DNA from: Adiantum capillus-veneris
Lineage: Eukaryota > Streptophyta > Polypodiopsida > Polypodiales > Pteridaceae
Direction of reading: 5' to 3'
NCBI GenBank assembly: GCA_014529385.2
Contig: CM043969.1
Coordinates: 21,765,946 to 21,825,945, forward strand
Length of the DNA stretch: 60,000 nucleotides
Shown: positions 10,197-21,450 of the stretch, in pieces
How positions within the stretch are numbered: position 1 is the first letter of the stretch
How the letters are laid out: each line of letters starts with the position of its first letter
Program-made: the position numbers and the translations under genes
The notes under the pieces: model-generated
Databases searched by the model: none
What the model saw: the letters and a program-made list of their open reading frames with translations, nothing else
What the model was told of the DNA's origin: nothing

Positions 10197-10209
10197 ACCT
10201 GTTGTAGTG
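10197..10209 (-). repeat. CACTA right terminal inverted repeat
   Basis: On the minus strand it reads CACTACAACAGGT. The next three bases (ACA, 10210-10212) match the bases left of the other end. Confidence 0.9.
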
Positions 10210-10212
10210 ACA

Positions 10213-12179
10213 CCAAAATCTAGGCCCATGTTCAACTCTAATTGTCTAGCTAGTGCTAAGTCACTCTTCTATGACTAAACATGTAAAGAAGTATCACCAC
10301 GGAGGGCTTCACTTCATCACCAAATAAAGTAGCAAAGGCATGTTCATCCCCATCCATTTTGTCAACCCCTTGATGTACATTAGGTGCCTTCCTTCTATTT
10401 TCAGTTTTTTCTGTTTTGGACTTGAAATTACCACCACCCCTTTGTGGAATGAATGTACTTTCAGTTGGTCATTTGACCCACCTTTAAAGCTCACTTTATG
10501 TAATTCGAAGGAAGTTTTTACTTCATGCAATGAGCAAGACTGTTTTTGTGATTCATCTATCCTCCCCTTTTCAACGTATTGTGACTACTCACACTCACAA
10601 GTATATGAGCACCATGCTCACTCACTTATGTAATCAAGGGCTTGGACACATTCCCACAACTACACCGGACATGAATCTTGCATACAAAGAGCTCAGAAAT
10701 GTACTTCATATCTTACTTGAGAAGGAATGTATAATTCTCCCTCCAACTCTCACTTTGGACTTTGCTTCCAAAAAACTACTTCATTATGGTCATATACATC
10801 TTCCAATCAAGAAACAACATCAACCTCACCCATCTATACAAAACGAAATCAATGAAATAAAGAGATGATTTTTTGTCACTTGTTTGGATAAACCACCCAA
10901 CAATGTAGTGCTTGTTTGCAAGAAACACATCTCTTTAGAAGCTCACAAGAGACTCAATGGAACAGACTTCACCAAAATTGAAAGTACGACTTGTACGTAT
11001 CGTGTTGAGTTTTTCTCAAATCTTATATCACCGCTTCATCCTTCTCTCCCCTACATCATAGCTATCTATAAGATCCACAAAGAGTCCTTTAGATGGATCA
11101 CTTGCGGATCCTCCTACTGTTACTACTCAAAGATTTCTCTCCTTATGGCTTGCATACCAATTCTCAAGAGAAGGGCCAAAAAACTAAACCAAAAGGCACT
11201 CCTGTGCCATAATATCCACCTACAATCTTAGTGGATTGTGGACTCTCTCTATGACTGCATCCTCAATCTACCACAATATGCACATTCAATATACACGGGG
11301 GATATTAAGAGATGCTGCGAAAACATACCGCATCTAGGAGACAAAGGATTAATACATCATATCAAAAAACTAATCAAGTACGCCTTCTCTCGTGCACAAG
11401 GAAACTTCATCTCCTTCAGGCATTTCCCCTCTAAATGTATAGAGGGTACATGGTGCTTTACTGCATACAAATCGGGACTCTCCTTTGACATTGAAAATAC
11501 ACTAAACCTCAACACATGGCTTATCGATAACATGTATCTTCAATGCAAAGGCCTCATATACAGATAGGTGAATGGCATACCAATGGGTTTATCTTGTTCA
11601 CCACTATGGTGTAACCTCTACCTACACTCTCTAGAATTTGATTTTTTGGATCAAGCTTTAAACAAACCACAACCTCATCTCACAATAGAAAAACTTGGAG
11701 TACCGTTTCGATACTTTGACGATATTCTACTCATCAATTCATCACATCCTGAATACTTTATAGAACAATGTCGAATATACCCCGAGTGCCTCACTATAGA
11801 AGCTGGGTCTGGAGAACCCACTAAATTCCTCAACATTAACCTCACAACTAAAAATGGGCAATTACACAAATCTTTAGCCCAAAAGGAAGCTAGCTTACCT
11901 TTCACTCCTATAAAATTCCTAAAGAGAGCTAGTAATCGGCCATCTGACTGGGCACACAAAGTGATAGTATCCCAACTAAAGCCAATTCTATTCTGCAACA
12001 CTGATCCATCAAGAGCCACATATGACCTCAAAAACTTGATCAATGCATTTTGCAACAATGTATTTGAAAGAGAAAAATTATGGAGAATAGTTAGAAGGTA
12101 TATCCATGGATGTGTAGCTTCATCCCATACTTGTCACCCTAGTAGTCTCTTAAACCTTATAAATTCTGGAGGGCACTAG
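10213..12179 (+). pseudogene. Penelope-like reverse transcriptase relic
   Basis: A single frame runs from 10530 to 12179 (550 codons), broken only by TGA at 10866-10868 and TAG at 11229-11231 and 11565-11567. Reverse-transcriptase motifs are present in order: YTGDIKRCCENIP (motif A aspartate), VNGIPMGLSCSPLWCNLYL (motif B) and FRYFDDILLI (motif C; YFDD at 11712-11723). A conserved tail follows (GEPTKFLNINLTTKNGQ, then FLKRASNRPSDWAHK). The GIPMGLSCSPLWCN form and the absence of gag, integrase and LTRs point to the Penelope-like/TERT-related group, not to LINEs or LTR elements. No GIY-YIG endonuclease is visible. The ORF ends at 12177-12179. The segment 10213-10529 holds the continuation of the upstream half in other frames. 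Confidence 0.62.
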
Positions 12180-12243
12180 GACCCCTTTTGGGGGCCTAGT
12201 GCCCCCCAAAGTGGGATTACTATCCTAGTGTGGGTAGAGGAGG

Positions 12244-12350
<107 letters not shown>

Positions 12351-13178
12351 ATACGCGAGAACACCAAATACCCCCCCCCCCCCCCTTTTTTAGGATAGCA
12401 TAGAACTCCCCTCATATTTCCAAAGGCATCTAAATGCTTAGAAAAAAATGGGAACCCAATTTTTTAGGGACTACGTGCAAAAACCAAGACACCACTCCTC
12501 CCTTAAAAAAATATTCTATATGAGGAACAAGTGGTTACTATAACTGCCTCCACTAGGCCTTACTTGCCCCCCCCCCCCCCCTCACACACACACACACACA
12601 AACCCCCACTCTCTCCAGCCGTTCAAAATTCTTGGAGGATTGGGAAAGCATAGGCCTAAAAAAGGGACTTGTATTGAGAGAAAGGGTACATTAAGAAAAG
12701 AGAGGGACTATACACAGAAGCATTGACACCACACCTATCCACATCCCAAAAATGGATCCTTCTACTCAGGTGATAGGTCCCCCCCTTTTTTGGTTGTTTT
12801 CATTAAAATGACATCAATAACAAGTGGTCTTTTTTGTTGATACCAGTCTTCCACCAAGAATACTAACATTTTCATGTTTTTGTCATCGTGATGGTGACAT
12901 GTATAGAAGAAGACCTTTTCTAATGCTCTCAACCACAAGGACCTCACCTACACTTTCACTCTATAAAAAATATCCATGTTGTACTTTTTTTGACATTGAT
13001 CTAATACGCAAGCATCTTGAGTGGCAATGTTATTATAATTTTGTCTTCTGTGGTAATTTTGATAAGTAAGTGCAGTCACCTACTCTCTCTCGCTCTATAA
13101 TCTCGTGTGAGAAAATCTGTCTCTCTCCATTAAGTAATCTACTCAATTATCTATTTAGCTACATCATATTTCCTAACA
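12351..13178 (+). repeat. 5' LTR (partial) of a Ty1/copia element
   Basis: This segment ends in tcctaaca at 13178, two bases before a tRNA-Met primer site. It is closely similar to the truncated copy at 1612-2310. A matching start (expected TGTTAGGA by inverted-repeat logic) was not found, so the 5' limit is uncertain. A CT-rich tract near 13082-13096 and two poly-C runs are included. Confidence 0.75.
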
Positions 13179-13180
13179 AG

Positions 13181-13192
13181 TGGTATCAGAGC
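13181..13192 (+). promoter_or_regulatory. Primer binding site (initiator Met-tRNA)
   Basis: TGGTATCAGAGC, the standard copia primer site complementary to the 3' end of plant initiator Met-tRNA, two bases after the LTR end. Confidence 0.92.
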
Positions 13193-13252
13193 AAGGTTTG
13201 CTCGTAAGCTAAAGTATCTCAAGGAAAGGATTCCTTGAATTGAGTGGTAGTT

Positions 13253-13733
13253 ATGGCGGAGGAAGGGAAGGTCAAGATTGAGAAGCTCAATGGCATAAAC
13301 TACCAACATTAGAAGATGCAGATTGAAGACTATCTCTACCAGAAGGACCTTTATTTGCCACTAGGCTGTCTTGCAAAGAAGCCCGCAACAATGGCAGATG
13401 AAGCATGGAGTGTCCTTGATCGAAAGGCACTGGGAACAATACGGTTAAGCTTGGCGTCAACGGTGGCCTTCATTGTTTTGGAGATGAAGACCACGTAGGA
13501 CTTGATGAAGTCACTTGACGACTTCTACGAGAAACCATCGGCATCAAATAAGGTATTTCTTATGAAGCGCTTGTTCAATCTAAAGATGGCAGAGAATGGT
13601 TCAGTTGCAGAACACATAAATGACTTTAACACAAACATAAGTCAGCTTCGATCGGTGAAAATCAAACTCGTTGATGACGAAGTGCGAGCTCTCCTTATAC
13701 TATCATCTCTACAGGATAGTTGGGACAGCTTGT
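13253..13733 (+). pseudogene. Copia Gag (UBN2-type), 3' truncated
   Basis: The ATG at 13253 opens MAEEGKVKIEKLNGINY, the usual copia Gag start. The frame runs through CLAKKPATMADEAWSVLD, MKSLDDFYEKPSASNKVFL and VRALLILSSLQDSWDSL, which is the Gag-polypeptide (UBN2) layout. Two TAG stops (13310-13312 and 13496-13498) stand where tryptophan codons would be expected, consistent with G-to-A changes. The frame is cut at 13731-13733, where the gypsy LTR begins. No zinc knuckle, protease, integrase or RT of this element remains nearby. Gag would package the RNA; this copy cannot. Confidence 0.85.
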
Positions 13734-15442
13734 TCTTTGGAATTGTAGTTTTGTGCTTACAATAATATATATATTTTGTCTAGTGATTGGGATTAATTGT
13801 GTGTACAAATCCTCTTGGCTCATAGCAAGATAACTACGCTTACGTCAAAAGAAAAGTTATAGTCTATGAGAGGTAGTATAATGGGATCCGGTGATAGAAG
13901 TATTTCATTGAGCCTTTCTGGGCCAAAGAGAAACACTATACGTTGTTGAAAGTGTATTTTACGGCTAATCCATACGTTATTTCTAATAGATCGTACACAG
14001 TGAAAGCAATAGAAATTATCATCATGTGGATTATTCATCTAGGATAACTCTAGTGTGTGTAAAATGTAGATATGATAGAAGAGAAGGGAAGAGAAGAAAA
14101 GTGAGTTTCCCTCCCAAGCCCTATTCTTGCCCGTAGGCAATAAGGATACTGTGTGGGGAGAGATGTACCTGTAGCAAGGAGAACCTAAAATTTGTAGAGA
14201 AGATGAATTACTAAGAGTGAGAGAGATAGGTTTGGTTAAGGAGATGAGATTATATATATATATATGTTGGATTAGAGACAAAAAAGAAAACAACAAGAAA
14301 TCAAGAAAACATCAATGTAGAACACATCTTACTTGACAAACCCTTCGACACCATTACTGATGGGAGAGAGAAGAAGAGTGGATAATTCCACTTTGATTGA
14401 TACACGAGGTGCAAGACCTTCTTTGATTAGAGTTGATCTTCCAAGGTTAGCTTGTTGCAATAATGGCTAGTCTTCTTCTAAGAGAAAGTGTAGGCTTACG
14501 CTTATGTTAAAGACTAAGTACAATTTGGCATTACTACTCCCTCCCTCATGAATTCCTCTCATCAATGGCTTGAATACTTCAGTGGTTTTCAAGGACGAAG
14601 AGGGCCCCTTTTATAGGTGAAGGGAACCCCCAAGGGTTTACACAAGAAGAGAGGAGCTAGTGTGAACAGAAATTGGAAAAGTTGGAAATGAGCTGTCCCT
14701 ACATGATGTGGGCAGACTGGGGTTCAGTATTTTGATCATATCTCCTCAAGCGTGGCTCCAAATAAAAAAGTAAAAATTTAGGCAGAAAATTCAGCTCATT
14801 AGCTACGATTTTCATTTTAAAATCATTTTCCAATTTGGATTGGAACCTTGTGTAAAATAATCATCACAATAGGGTCCATTTCTAGCAGCAAAAGTCTTCC
14901 TGTGGTCCCCTTAGCCTAGACTTTCATTTGATTCCAAAGGACACCTCATGCCATATGAAAGCATTACATTGCTCCTTGACAAAGCTTTGTAATCATGCTT
15001 GCAGTAATGCATTAAAATAGGTGTATCTTTGAAATCATGCCACCTAGTGTCCCACTAGGATTTGATTCCCTCCTAGTAGCTATTTTAAAAAAAATATAGC
15101 TACTATATATGAAAAATACATAGAATATATATATATTGGAGTTTACCCTAGATATAGGATCTAGCTAGAGTCTGAGATGATAATGAGATAGTAAAAATAA
15201 AGAATCAATGCTTTTTGCCCCAAGTTGAAGAGGCGGAGCTATTGATTCTTTTTCCATAGTATTTTCTGATGGTAAAGTAAGAATAGGTTACCCTTGAGAA
15301 AAATAATAGGATAAGATAGAAGGCTTATTATTATACTTAAATATGCATATGTACATTATAGGAAAGATAATTATGTATCTAAAAAATTACAAGATAGATC
15401 TTGTAGCATGCGTTTCCACTATGTACGTGTCACAGCACGACA
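13731..15442 (-). repeat. Gypsy 3' LTR, truncated at its outer end
   Basis: Aligns along its length with 21772-23460. The inner end is cagcacgaca at 15442 next to a polypurine tract. The outer ~320 bp present in the other LTR (21451-21771) are missing, and copia gag abuts directly at a TTG shared by both sequences (13730-13733). Short ORFs inside are chance frames shared with the other LTR. Confidence 0.88.
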
Positions 15443-15453
15443 TCCACCCCATC
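15443..15453 (-). promoter_or_regulatory. Gypsy polypurine tract
   Basis: Minus strand GATGGGGTGGA directly before the LTR start TGTCGTGC. The same arrangement occurs at 23461-23472 in the second unit. It primes plus-strand DNA synthesis. Confidence 0.8.
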
Positions 15454-15500
15454 TAAACCTGCACATCCTCCGGTATGTGCCACATTATTTCTTTGTAAGA

Positions 15501-16695
15501 TCAGCCCTCTTGTACATCTTCCTTGCTTTCTTCTTCACTGGATGATTCCAAAGATTCATCTTCACTTTGATCTTTACCTATGGTTTGATCTTCTTCCTTA
15601 ACAACATCTTCTAAATCATTGTCTCCTCTTCTCTTAAACATTTTGATCCTTTTTCCTGCAATGGGAATCTTTACTTCTGTACCATCTAGTTTAGACAAGC
15701 TATAAGTAGAATTTTCATGCACATGCTTTACAACATACGGTCCAAACCATCTTTTTGAAAACTTATGCATGACTGTGTGCTGGTTATCAAGGTTACTATC
15801 ATACAACAAAACCCAGTCACCTTTGTCAATTGCTTTGCTCCTGAGTCGATGTCTCTTATCAAAGTAATCCTTGTTTTTCAACCTTGCATATTTGAGTCGT
15901 TCTTTTGCAGCTTCAATGTCTCTAGCTCTTCTCTCTAGCTGCCTTATACGCAGTGCAAGGAGATCTTTCCTGCTGCTAAGCTTCTCTTGCCAAGGTAGTA
16001 CATTCCATGTGGGAATTGTATCTTCAATCGGCATCACTGGCTTTTGACCATACATTAGCTCCGCAGGCATGTAGCCAGTTAGTGAGCTATGTGTTGTACG
16101 ATCAGCCCATAACGCATATGGTAACAATTTTGGCCACTCACCAACTCTTTCTTCGCAAGCCTTGGCCAAAGCTTTAATGATAGGAGGATGCCCTCTTTCA
16201 CTCTTTCCATTGCCTTCAGGGTTTTAAGCTGTGGTAAGAGAAATCTTGATTCCTAATCTGGTAAAGAACTCACTTGCTTCCTCAGCATCCAGCTCACCTC
16301 TATCTCTAGTGATTTTTCCCACACAACCATAACGGCAAATCACCTCATCAAGAAGGAATTTGGACAAAGCTTCTGTGGTATTAGCTCTTAATGCTCTTTC
16401 TTCAACCTGATTGGTTAGGTCCTCTCGTGCAAGAACCAAGTATCTCATCTACCAAAGTCCTAAAGGCATTGTGACTAGATCCACAACCCATTTATAGTGC
16501 ATGGCTAGTGGATATGTAGGGTGCAATCCATCACGATGTCGACATTTGAATACATTTGACAAGTTACACATGACTCTACAAATTGAGATACATCTTTATA
16601 CATACCCTTCCACCAGTATTTTTCTTTCAACTTGGAAAAGGTTGCCCACACACCCCTGTGTTCAGCCCATAGACTCTCATGAAACTCTTGCATGA
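15501..16695 (-). pseudogene. Gypsy integrase (left unit)
   Basis: The N-terminal HHCC part reads MQEFHESLWAEH, then VESCVTCQMYSNV (about 16693-16530). The core has DLVTMP, then KITRDRGELDAEEA, and NPEGNGKSERGHPP with the catalytic glutamate. A TAA at 16224-16226 interrupts just before NPEGNG, and a frameshift lies near 16540. The C-terminal part (16169-15501) has LLPYALWADRTTHSS, DWVLLYDSNLDNQH, RWFGPYVVKHVHE and a very acidic tail. It would insert the cDNA into the genome. No chromodomain follows. All catalytic residues are present but the frame is broken. Confidence 0.85.
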
Positions 16696-16747
16696 GCTTT
16701 ACTTGAGTCTCTTTTTTACATATAACCCGTTGTGGTGTAGCACCCTT

Positions 16748-17422
16748 TTATTTAGGATGCTTCCACAAGTAACCATCCCTCAAAAAGTACCCATATGCTT
16801 TCCTGCGTATCCTCTTGAATTCTTGTTCAGACCAATCATCTTGTTTTGCTAGAGTACTGAAATAGCTTCCAATAAGAAGCCAATCACTTTCATAAAGATC
16901 TTTCACGAACAATTCAAGTGTATTAGTCATGCAGCCATAGTTACCTTTGACATGAGAGATGGAATAGAACTTTGTGCCCACATCATCTCCCTCATCAATC
17001 ATCTGTGACTCATCTTCATACCTTGCCCTCGATAGCATATCTGCCACTGTATTGTCTTTACCTACAATGTGCTTGAACTCGGGATTTAAGGACTTAATGT
17101 AGGCAATCCACCGTAACATAGCAATGTCTCACGTTGAGCAACTTGTAATCATCCCAAGAAGTGGTAGACAATCTGTTTCTACAACCACACATGCACCAAT
17201 CAGGTACTCTTTCGCACTTTTCAAGGCTGTAACCATACCCCATAACTCTCTCTTTATCTGTCGATAGTTTCTTTGGCGAGCACTTAGTACCTTTGCTCCA
17301 AATCTTACCACATACCTGTTTCCTTCTTTGTCATCTTGCACTATTGCCCATCCAATCCCTGTAGGACTAGTGTCTACTGTCACAATTACTGGCCTTTGAC
17401 ACTCATAGTCTACCTCTCTCAA
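16748..17422 (-). pseudogene. Gypsy RNase H (left unit)
   Basis: Reads VIVTVDTSPTGIGWAIVQDD (first catalytic Asp), YVVRFGAKVLSARQRNYRQI, LWGMVTALKSAKEYL and VVVETDCLPLL. After a frame break near 17125 it continues LRWIAYIKSLNPEFKHIVGK and DNTVADMLSRARYED. This is the standard gypsy RNase H order directly downstream of RT. The equivalent in the right unit (25392-24980) is less broken. Confidence 0.85.
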
Positions 17423-17447
17423 AGTTGTTGCTGTGAGACTGGAGCAA

Positions 17448-18953
17448 CTACTTTATCTTTTTCATGGATTTTACATGTGCTTCTGTCCATTTAAACTTTT
17501 GATGCTTACTAAGCAACTGATAAAGAGGATTAGCTACATGTGCATAATGTGGAATTAAAATAACATAGAAGACATATGCTTTCAGAAACCTTCTAACCTC
17601 AGTGATGCTAGTGCATGTTTCTTTCATTCTTTGGATGGCATCTACCTTTGCTGGACAAGGTTTCCTACCATATGGCCCGCACATGTGCCCCACAATGAGC
17701 ACTTCATTGACACCAAACATAGAATTTTTCCCTGACAATGTAAGATTGACTTCTTCCAACCTAGATAGAATTTTATCACAATCATTTATGTGATCTACCA
17801 TAAACCTGCGACATCCCTTGAGATCCAAAGCTTCATCTTTGTCACTTTCTTCACATCCTTTGATAGGAAAATCATCAATGAAAGGCATTGTGATTTGAGG
17901 AACAAAGTCACGTAAGACCTTATTCATCCCATTCATCATATGTGCAACCGAGTTGGTTGCTCCCTGTGGCAAGGTACACATCCTTACCAAACCCAAAGGT
18001 GTCCTCATGGTTGTCAAGCCTCTCCTTTCGATTGCAAGCTGAAATTGATCATATCGTGAGTAGAGATACCCCATTGAGTAGATTTCCCTCCCTCCAAACT
18101 CATCCACAATTGGACCTGTACCTACATTTCTAATTGTCACCTTGTTCACTGGTTGCATATCTTGGATGAAGCGTAGAGAACCATTCTTGTTTGGAACTGT
18201 GAACCACCTGTTTGAGTATGGAGCACAAGAAGGCTCCAAGATTCCCATTTTGATTTTCTCATTCAGTAGCTCTACTAACTTTGGCAAATGAGCCTTTGGA
18301 ACCGGAATAGGCCGCAGATTCCAAGGCACATGAGGTATGGTTAAAATTACCATAGGAGCTACAATATAAGGATCAACACATCCTATCTCATGTGGCTCAA
18401 ATGCAAAATCCTTACCATGATTTGAAAGCATTTGTTTGAAGCACTTTGTCTCCTCTTGTGTTAGAAACTCCTCGCAACCAATCTGCAACTCTTGAAAGGA
18501 CTCCTTTGTGAAGGTATGCCCGATCTTTTTAGGATTCCGCAAACTTGGTTGTAAAGAAGCCTGTTCAATCTTTTCCTTGTTGTTGGGTGGTAAGGGTGAA
18601 GCTACTGGTTTCACCTTCTTTGCTACACTCTTGTATTTAGTTTCAACATGGACTTCTGGGCCAACTGTTTGGCTTTCTTTAAAGGCTTCTATTACTTGAT
18701 ACATTTCCATAGAGCAAACTTCCACAACTTCATTTTCAAGATGCAAACTAGAGCTCATTATAGCATCAAGCTCACCCATAGTATCTACAAAAGAAACTTG
18801 TTCACACAAACCCAAAACATTTTCAGTAGGCTTTAGCAACCCACTCTTTTTCATGCCTATTTGTACATTATGCATATATTGCCTCTCATATCTCTTCAAA
18901 TCTTCAAGTTTTGTAAAACATACTGATCGATTCCTTGTTACCAAGGAGCTCAT
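17448..18953 (-). pseudogene. Gypsy reverse transcriptase (left unit)
   Basis: A 501-codon open frame. The first ~190 residues are a linker. RT motifs follow: MGILEPSCAPYSNRWFTVPN, LRFIQDMQPVNKVTIRN, LYSRYDQFQLAIERRGL, PLGLVRMCTLPQGATNSV and the catalytic FIDD (17870-17881) in place of the more usual YVDD or FLDD. The frame is intact but separated from gag-protease by a frameshift near 19035, where coding continues in another frame upstream of the ATG. The ATG at 18953 is therefore probably not a true start. Confidence 0.88.
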
Positions 18954-19021
18954 CGAGAAAGTTTCACCTATTTTTGGATCAAGCGAGACCCTTTTTCTTT
19001 CTGTACCACTGCAATCCCGCT

Positions 19022-21397
19022 TTACAATGGTACTTGGCCAAAACCCATCATTTCTCTATGATCATGAAACTCTTTGCTTACCTTTGGTAGAGGATGTTCT
19101 CTGAGGTTGTCATGATTTCTTTCATGGTTTACACAGACTGTGAGAAATTGGACAGCTCGTTTACCATCTTTGCTACGTATTCTAGCATATGCTGAACCAT
19201 CGTCCATTACCTTTGTTTCCATTCGAACTCCCACAATGTAGGGTTGTCCAAGGATGAGATGATATGAAGATGTATCCTGTACAAAGAAGTTTTGGTCAAT
19301 CTTTACATCACCTATTGTTACCTTCACACCTGGACATGCTGCATACAATTCACCGGATGAATTGTTTGCCACTTTTACCATCCAGCCATGATCTATGTCC
19401 GTCGGCCATTTGCACTTGTTGTAGAGACTCTTTGACATTATGTTTATTTCTGAACCATGGTCAATCAAGGCAACAAATGGCTCTTCAAGATCACCTACCT
19501 TGACCGAAGTTTTTGTAGTAGCCCTTGCCCAATGACTTCGTGAATAGTAACTCCTAGGAATATCTTCACCTTCTTCATCATCATTTGAGAAATACACTTG
19601 CTTCACTCTCCCACTAGATTGGTAGCATCCTACCACAGCTCCATCATTCTCCTTATTTTGCAGTTGCATCCCTTGTGTCTTTGAGGTTTTCCCTTCAACC
19701 TGTGGACGAGAAACTTCAGCAAGGGTTTGCCTCTTTCTCTTGATGATGTCAATGATCTCCTCATGGAATTCACGCTTTGCAATGCCAAGAACTTCTCCCA
19801 GAGTAAACTCAATCTTGCTATTCAAGATCCTTTCCTCCAAGACTTTCTTTAAATCTGTAGCAACCTTAATATCAAATTGTAGTTTATAAGTTGGGCCTTT
19901 TGTCTTACCTTTCGTTGGATCTTTCTTCTTTCCTGTTGTGGACTCCTCCATGAGTACTTCAGGTGGAGATGCTCCTTGTGTTGAGGGTGTTTGAGAAGGC
20001 ATTGAGTCGCTTCTTCCCCCACTTCTAGAAGCTCTTTTTGATGGTCCTTCATCAGCATTCTCACGTCTGCGCTTCTCTTCTACAATTGCCTCATTTTGTT
20101 GGCATTTTGTAATGTGGACATGCACTGACAATGAGTCCACTGGATCATTCCATCCTGTTTCTAGACGTATGCAATCACTTGCTTCATGTAGAATCTCTTT
20201 TGTAAGCTTTCCCTTTTTAGCTAATTGCATGACATTTGGCCAAATTTGACCATGATGGTCACTCACCTCTTCATCACAAAAATGTTCAATTTTTACTCCA
20301 TAAGTAGTTGCCTCAACTGAAGAGGTGGCATGCTTGGTTGCCATATCTTCAACTAAGGTTTGCATTCCCCCCTTCCCAAAGTTAGTTCTCAAGGGTAGAC
20401 CTGTCTCTCTTAAGTGGATTTTACCATCCTTAAAAAAGACAACATCTTTTGACAAAGCATCACTAAAATCATCACAATCCCTTCTTACATGGTCTATACT
20501 ATCACACCAAATACATCTATTAACAAACCCTTCTTTGGACTGTTGTCTTTGCCTAGGAAGTGGCCCTGATGGCTGGCCTTTTTCTTCAAGCTTTGCAAAC
20601 TTCACCTTCAAGTCATGCATTCCCTTCACAAGCTCATCTAGCATGGACTCATCAAACTTAGGAGCGATAAAAGTAGGCTTTACCATTTTGTCAGAAGTTG
20701 AGGTGGAAGGACTTGTCGTGTTTACTACCATCTTGTCCCTTCTTCTTTGTCATTTGGCAAGCAGTGAGACAGCACCTTCAACCTCATTCCAGTCAGTCTT
20801 TAGTACTTGCTCAGCATCTTTATCTTCAAGAAGAAGCTCCAAATTTTCTTGAAACTCTTTACCTGCAGCTTGTAAGAAAAGATCTGTCTTCTCTGCATCT
20901 AGTGTGGCCCTTTCTGTCCTAGTGAGTTGTGCATAGCGCCGCTCAAATTCCCTAAGTAGCTTCTTTATTGATAGTCCTTGCTTTGGCTTGACTACCCATT
21001 CTAAGAATGTCCTTTTGGTCACTCTCTCCGAGTCCTCCATGAAATATTCCTCCTTTAAAGCTACTTTGAGTTCTTCCCAATTTCTCCCATGCCCATCTTT
21101 AATTGCCCTAACATGCTCCCTAATTTCTGGAGCAACAAATAGCTCAAAGCTTTGAATCATCTCAGCTTCTGACACGCGATGCAGCACCATCTCCTTCACA
21201 TACTCGCGTAAGTACTTGGTTACATCTTTGCCATTGAACTGATCCATTCTATTGACGACCGCTTGTATGGCCTTCGTTGCTGAAATCTCCCTTCTTTCAG
21301 TAGCATGTTGTTATTGCATGAACATTGCAAATGCTTGAAACATTTGAATTGTTGCTGGGTCAAAATGCATACCCTGTTGCTCAACATGATCACCCAT
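19022..21397 (-). pseudogene. Gypsy Gag-protease (left unit)
   Basis: The first ATG (21397) gives MGDHVEQQGMHFDPATIQMF. One frame then runs to 19022, with stops only at 21313-21311 (TAA) and 20752-20750 (TGA). The Gag part includes MDQFNGKDVTKYLREYV and FLEWVVKPKQGLSIKKLLRE. A zinc knuckle CIWCDSIDHVRRDC lies near 20515-20474 (CX2CX4HX4C). A Lys-rich linker follows, then the aspartic protease site VALIDHGSEINIMS at about 19469-19430 (DHG where DSG or DTG is usual) and LILGQPYIVG. The DHG form may be a lineage feature or a mutation. Confidence 0.85.
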
Positions 21398-21426
21398 GGT
21401 TACCCACAAACTCTCACCCTAGCAGA

Positions 21427-21444
21427 TTCGCGTCGGGTTCACCA
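21427..21444 (-). promoter_or_regulatory. Gypsy primer binding site (probable)
   Basis: Minus strand TGGTGAACCCGACGCGAA begins six bases after the LTR end CGACA at 21451 and about 30 bases before gag. It has the TGG start expected for pairing with a tRNA CCA end. I cannot name the tRNA. Confidence 0.65.
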
Positions 21445-21450
21445 AAAATA

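Larger units (their letters stand above)
4435..10209 (+). mobile_element. CACTA (En/Spm-type) DNA transposon with captured host gene fragment
   Basis: Both ends are visible. The left end begins CACTACAAGAGGCT and the right end, read on the minus strand, begins CACTACAACAGGTT. A 3-bp target duplication ACA flanks it at 4432-4434 and 10210-10212, the length expected for CACTA elements. Both subterminal zones carry many copies of a CGTCGCTA motif in both orientations. Inside are a hairpin, a microsatellite block, a broken HMA-domain gene fragment between direct repeats, a truncated TNP2-like gene with introns and a second TNPA/Transposase_24-like gene. Because the front of TNP2 is missing, the copy probably cannot move without help. 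Confidence 0.92.

Noticed and set aside
13731-15442. Left gypsy LTR taken as complete with its outer end at 13731
   Set aside because: The inverted-end rule (TGTCG/CGACA) and the primer site position place the true end about 320 bp further out, as in the copy starting at 21451.
20325-20852. 175-codon plus-strand ORF
   Set aside because: It is a shadow of the minus-strand gypsy Gag, whose motifs (zinc knuckle, Gag core) are clear.
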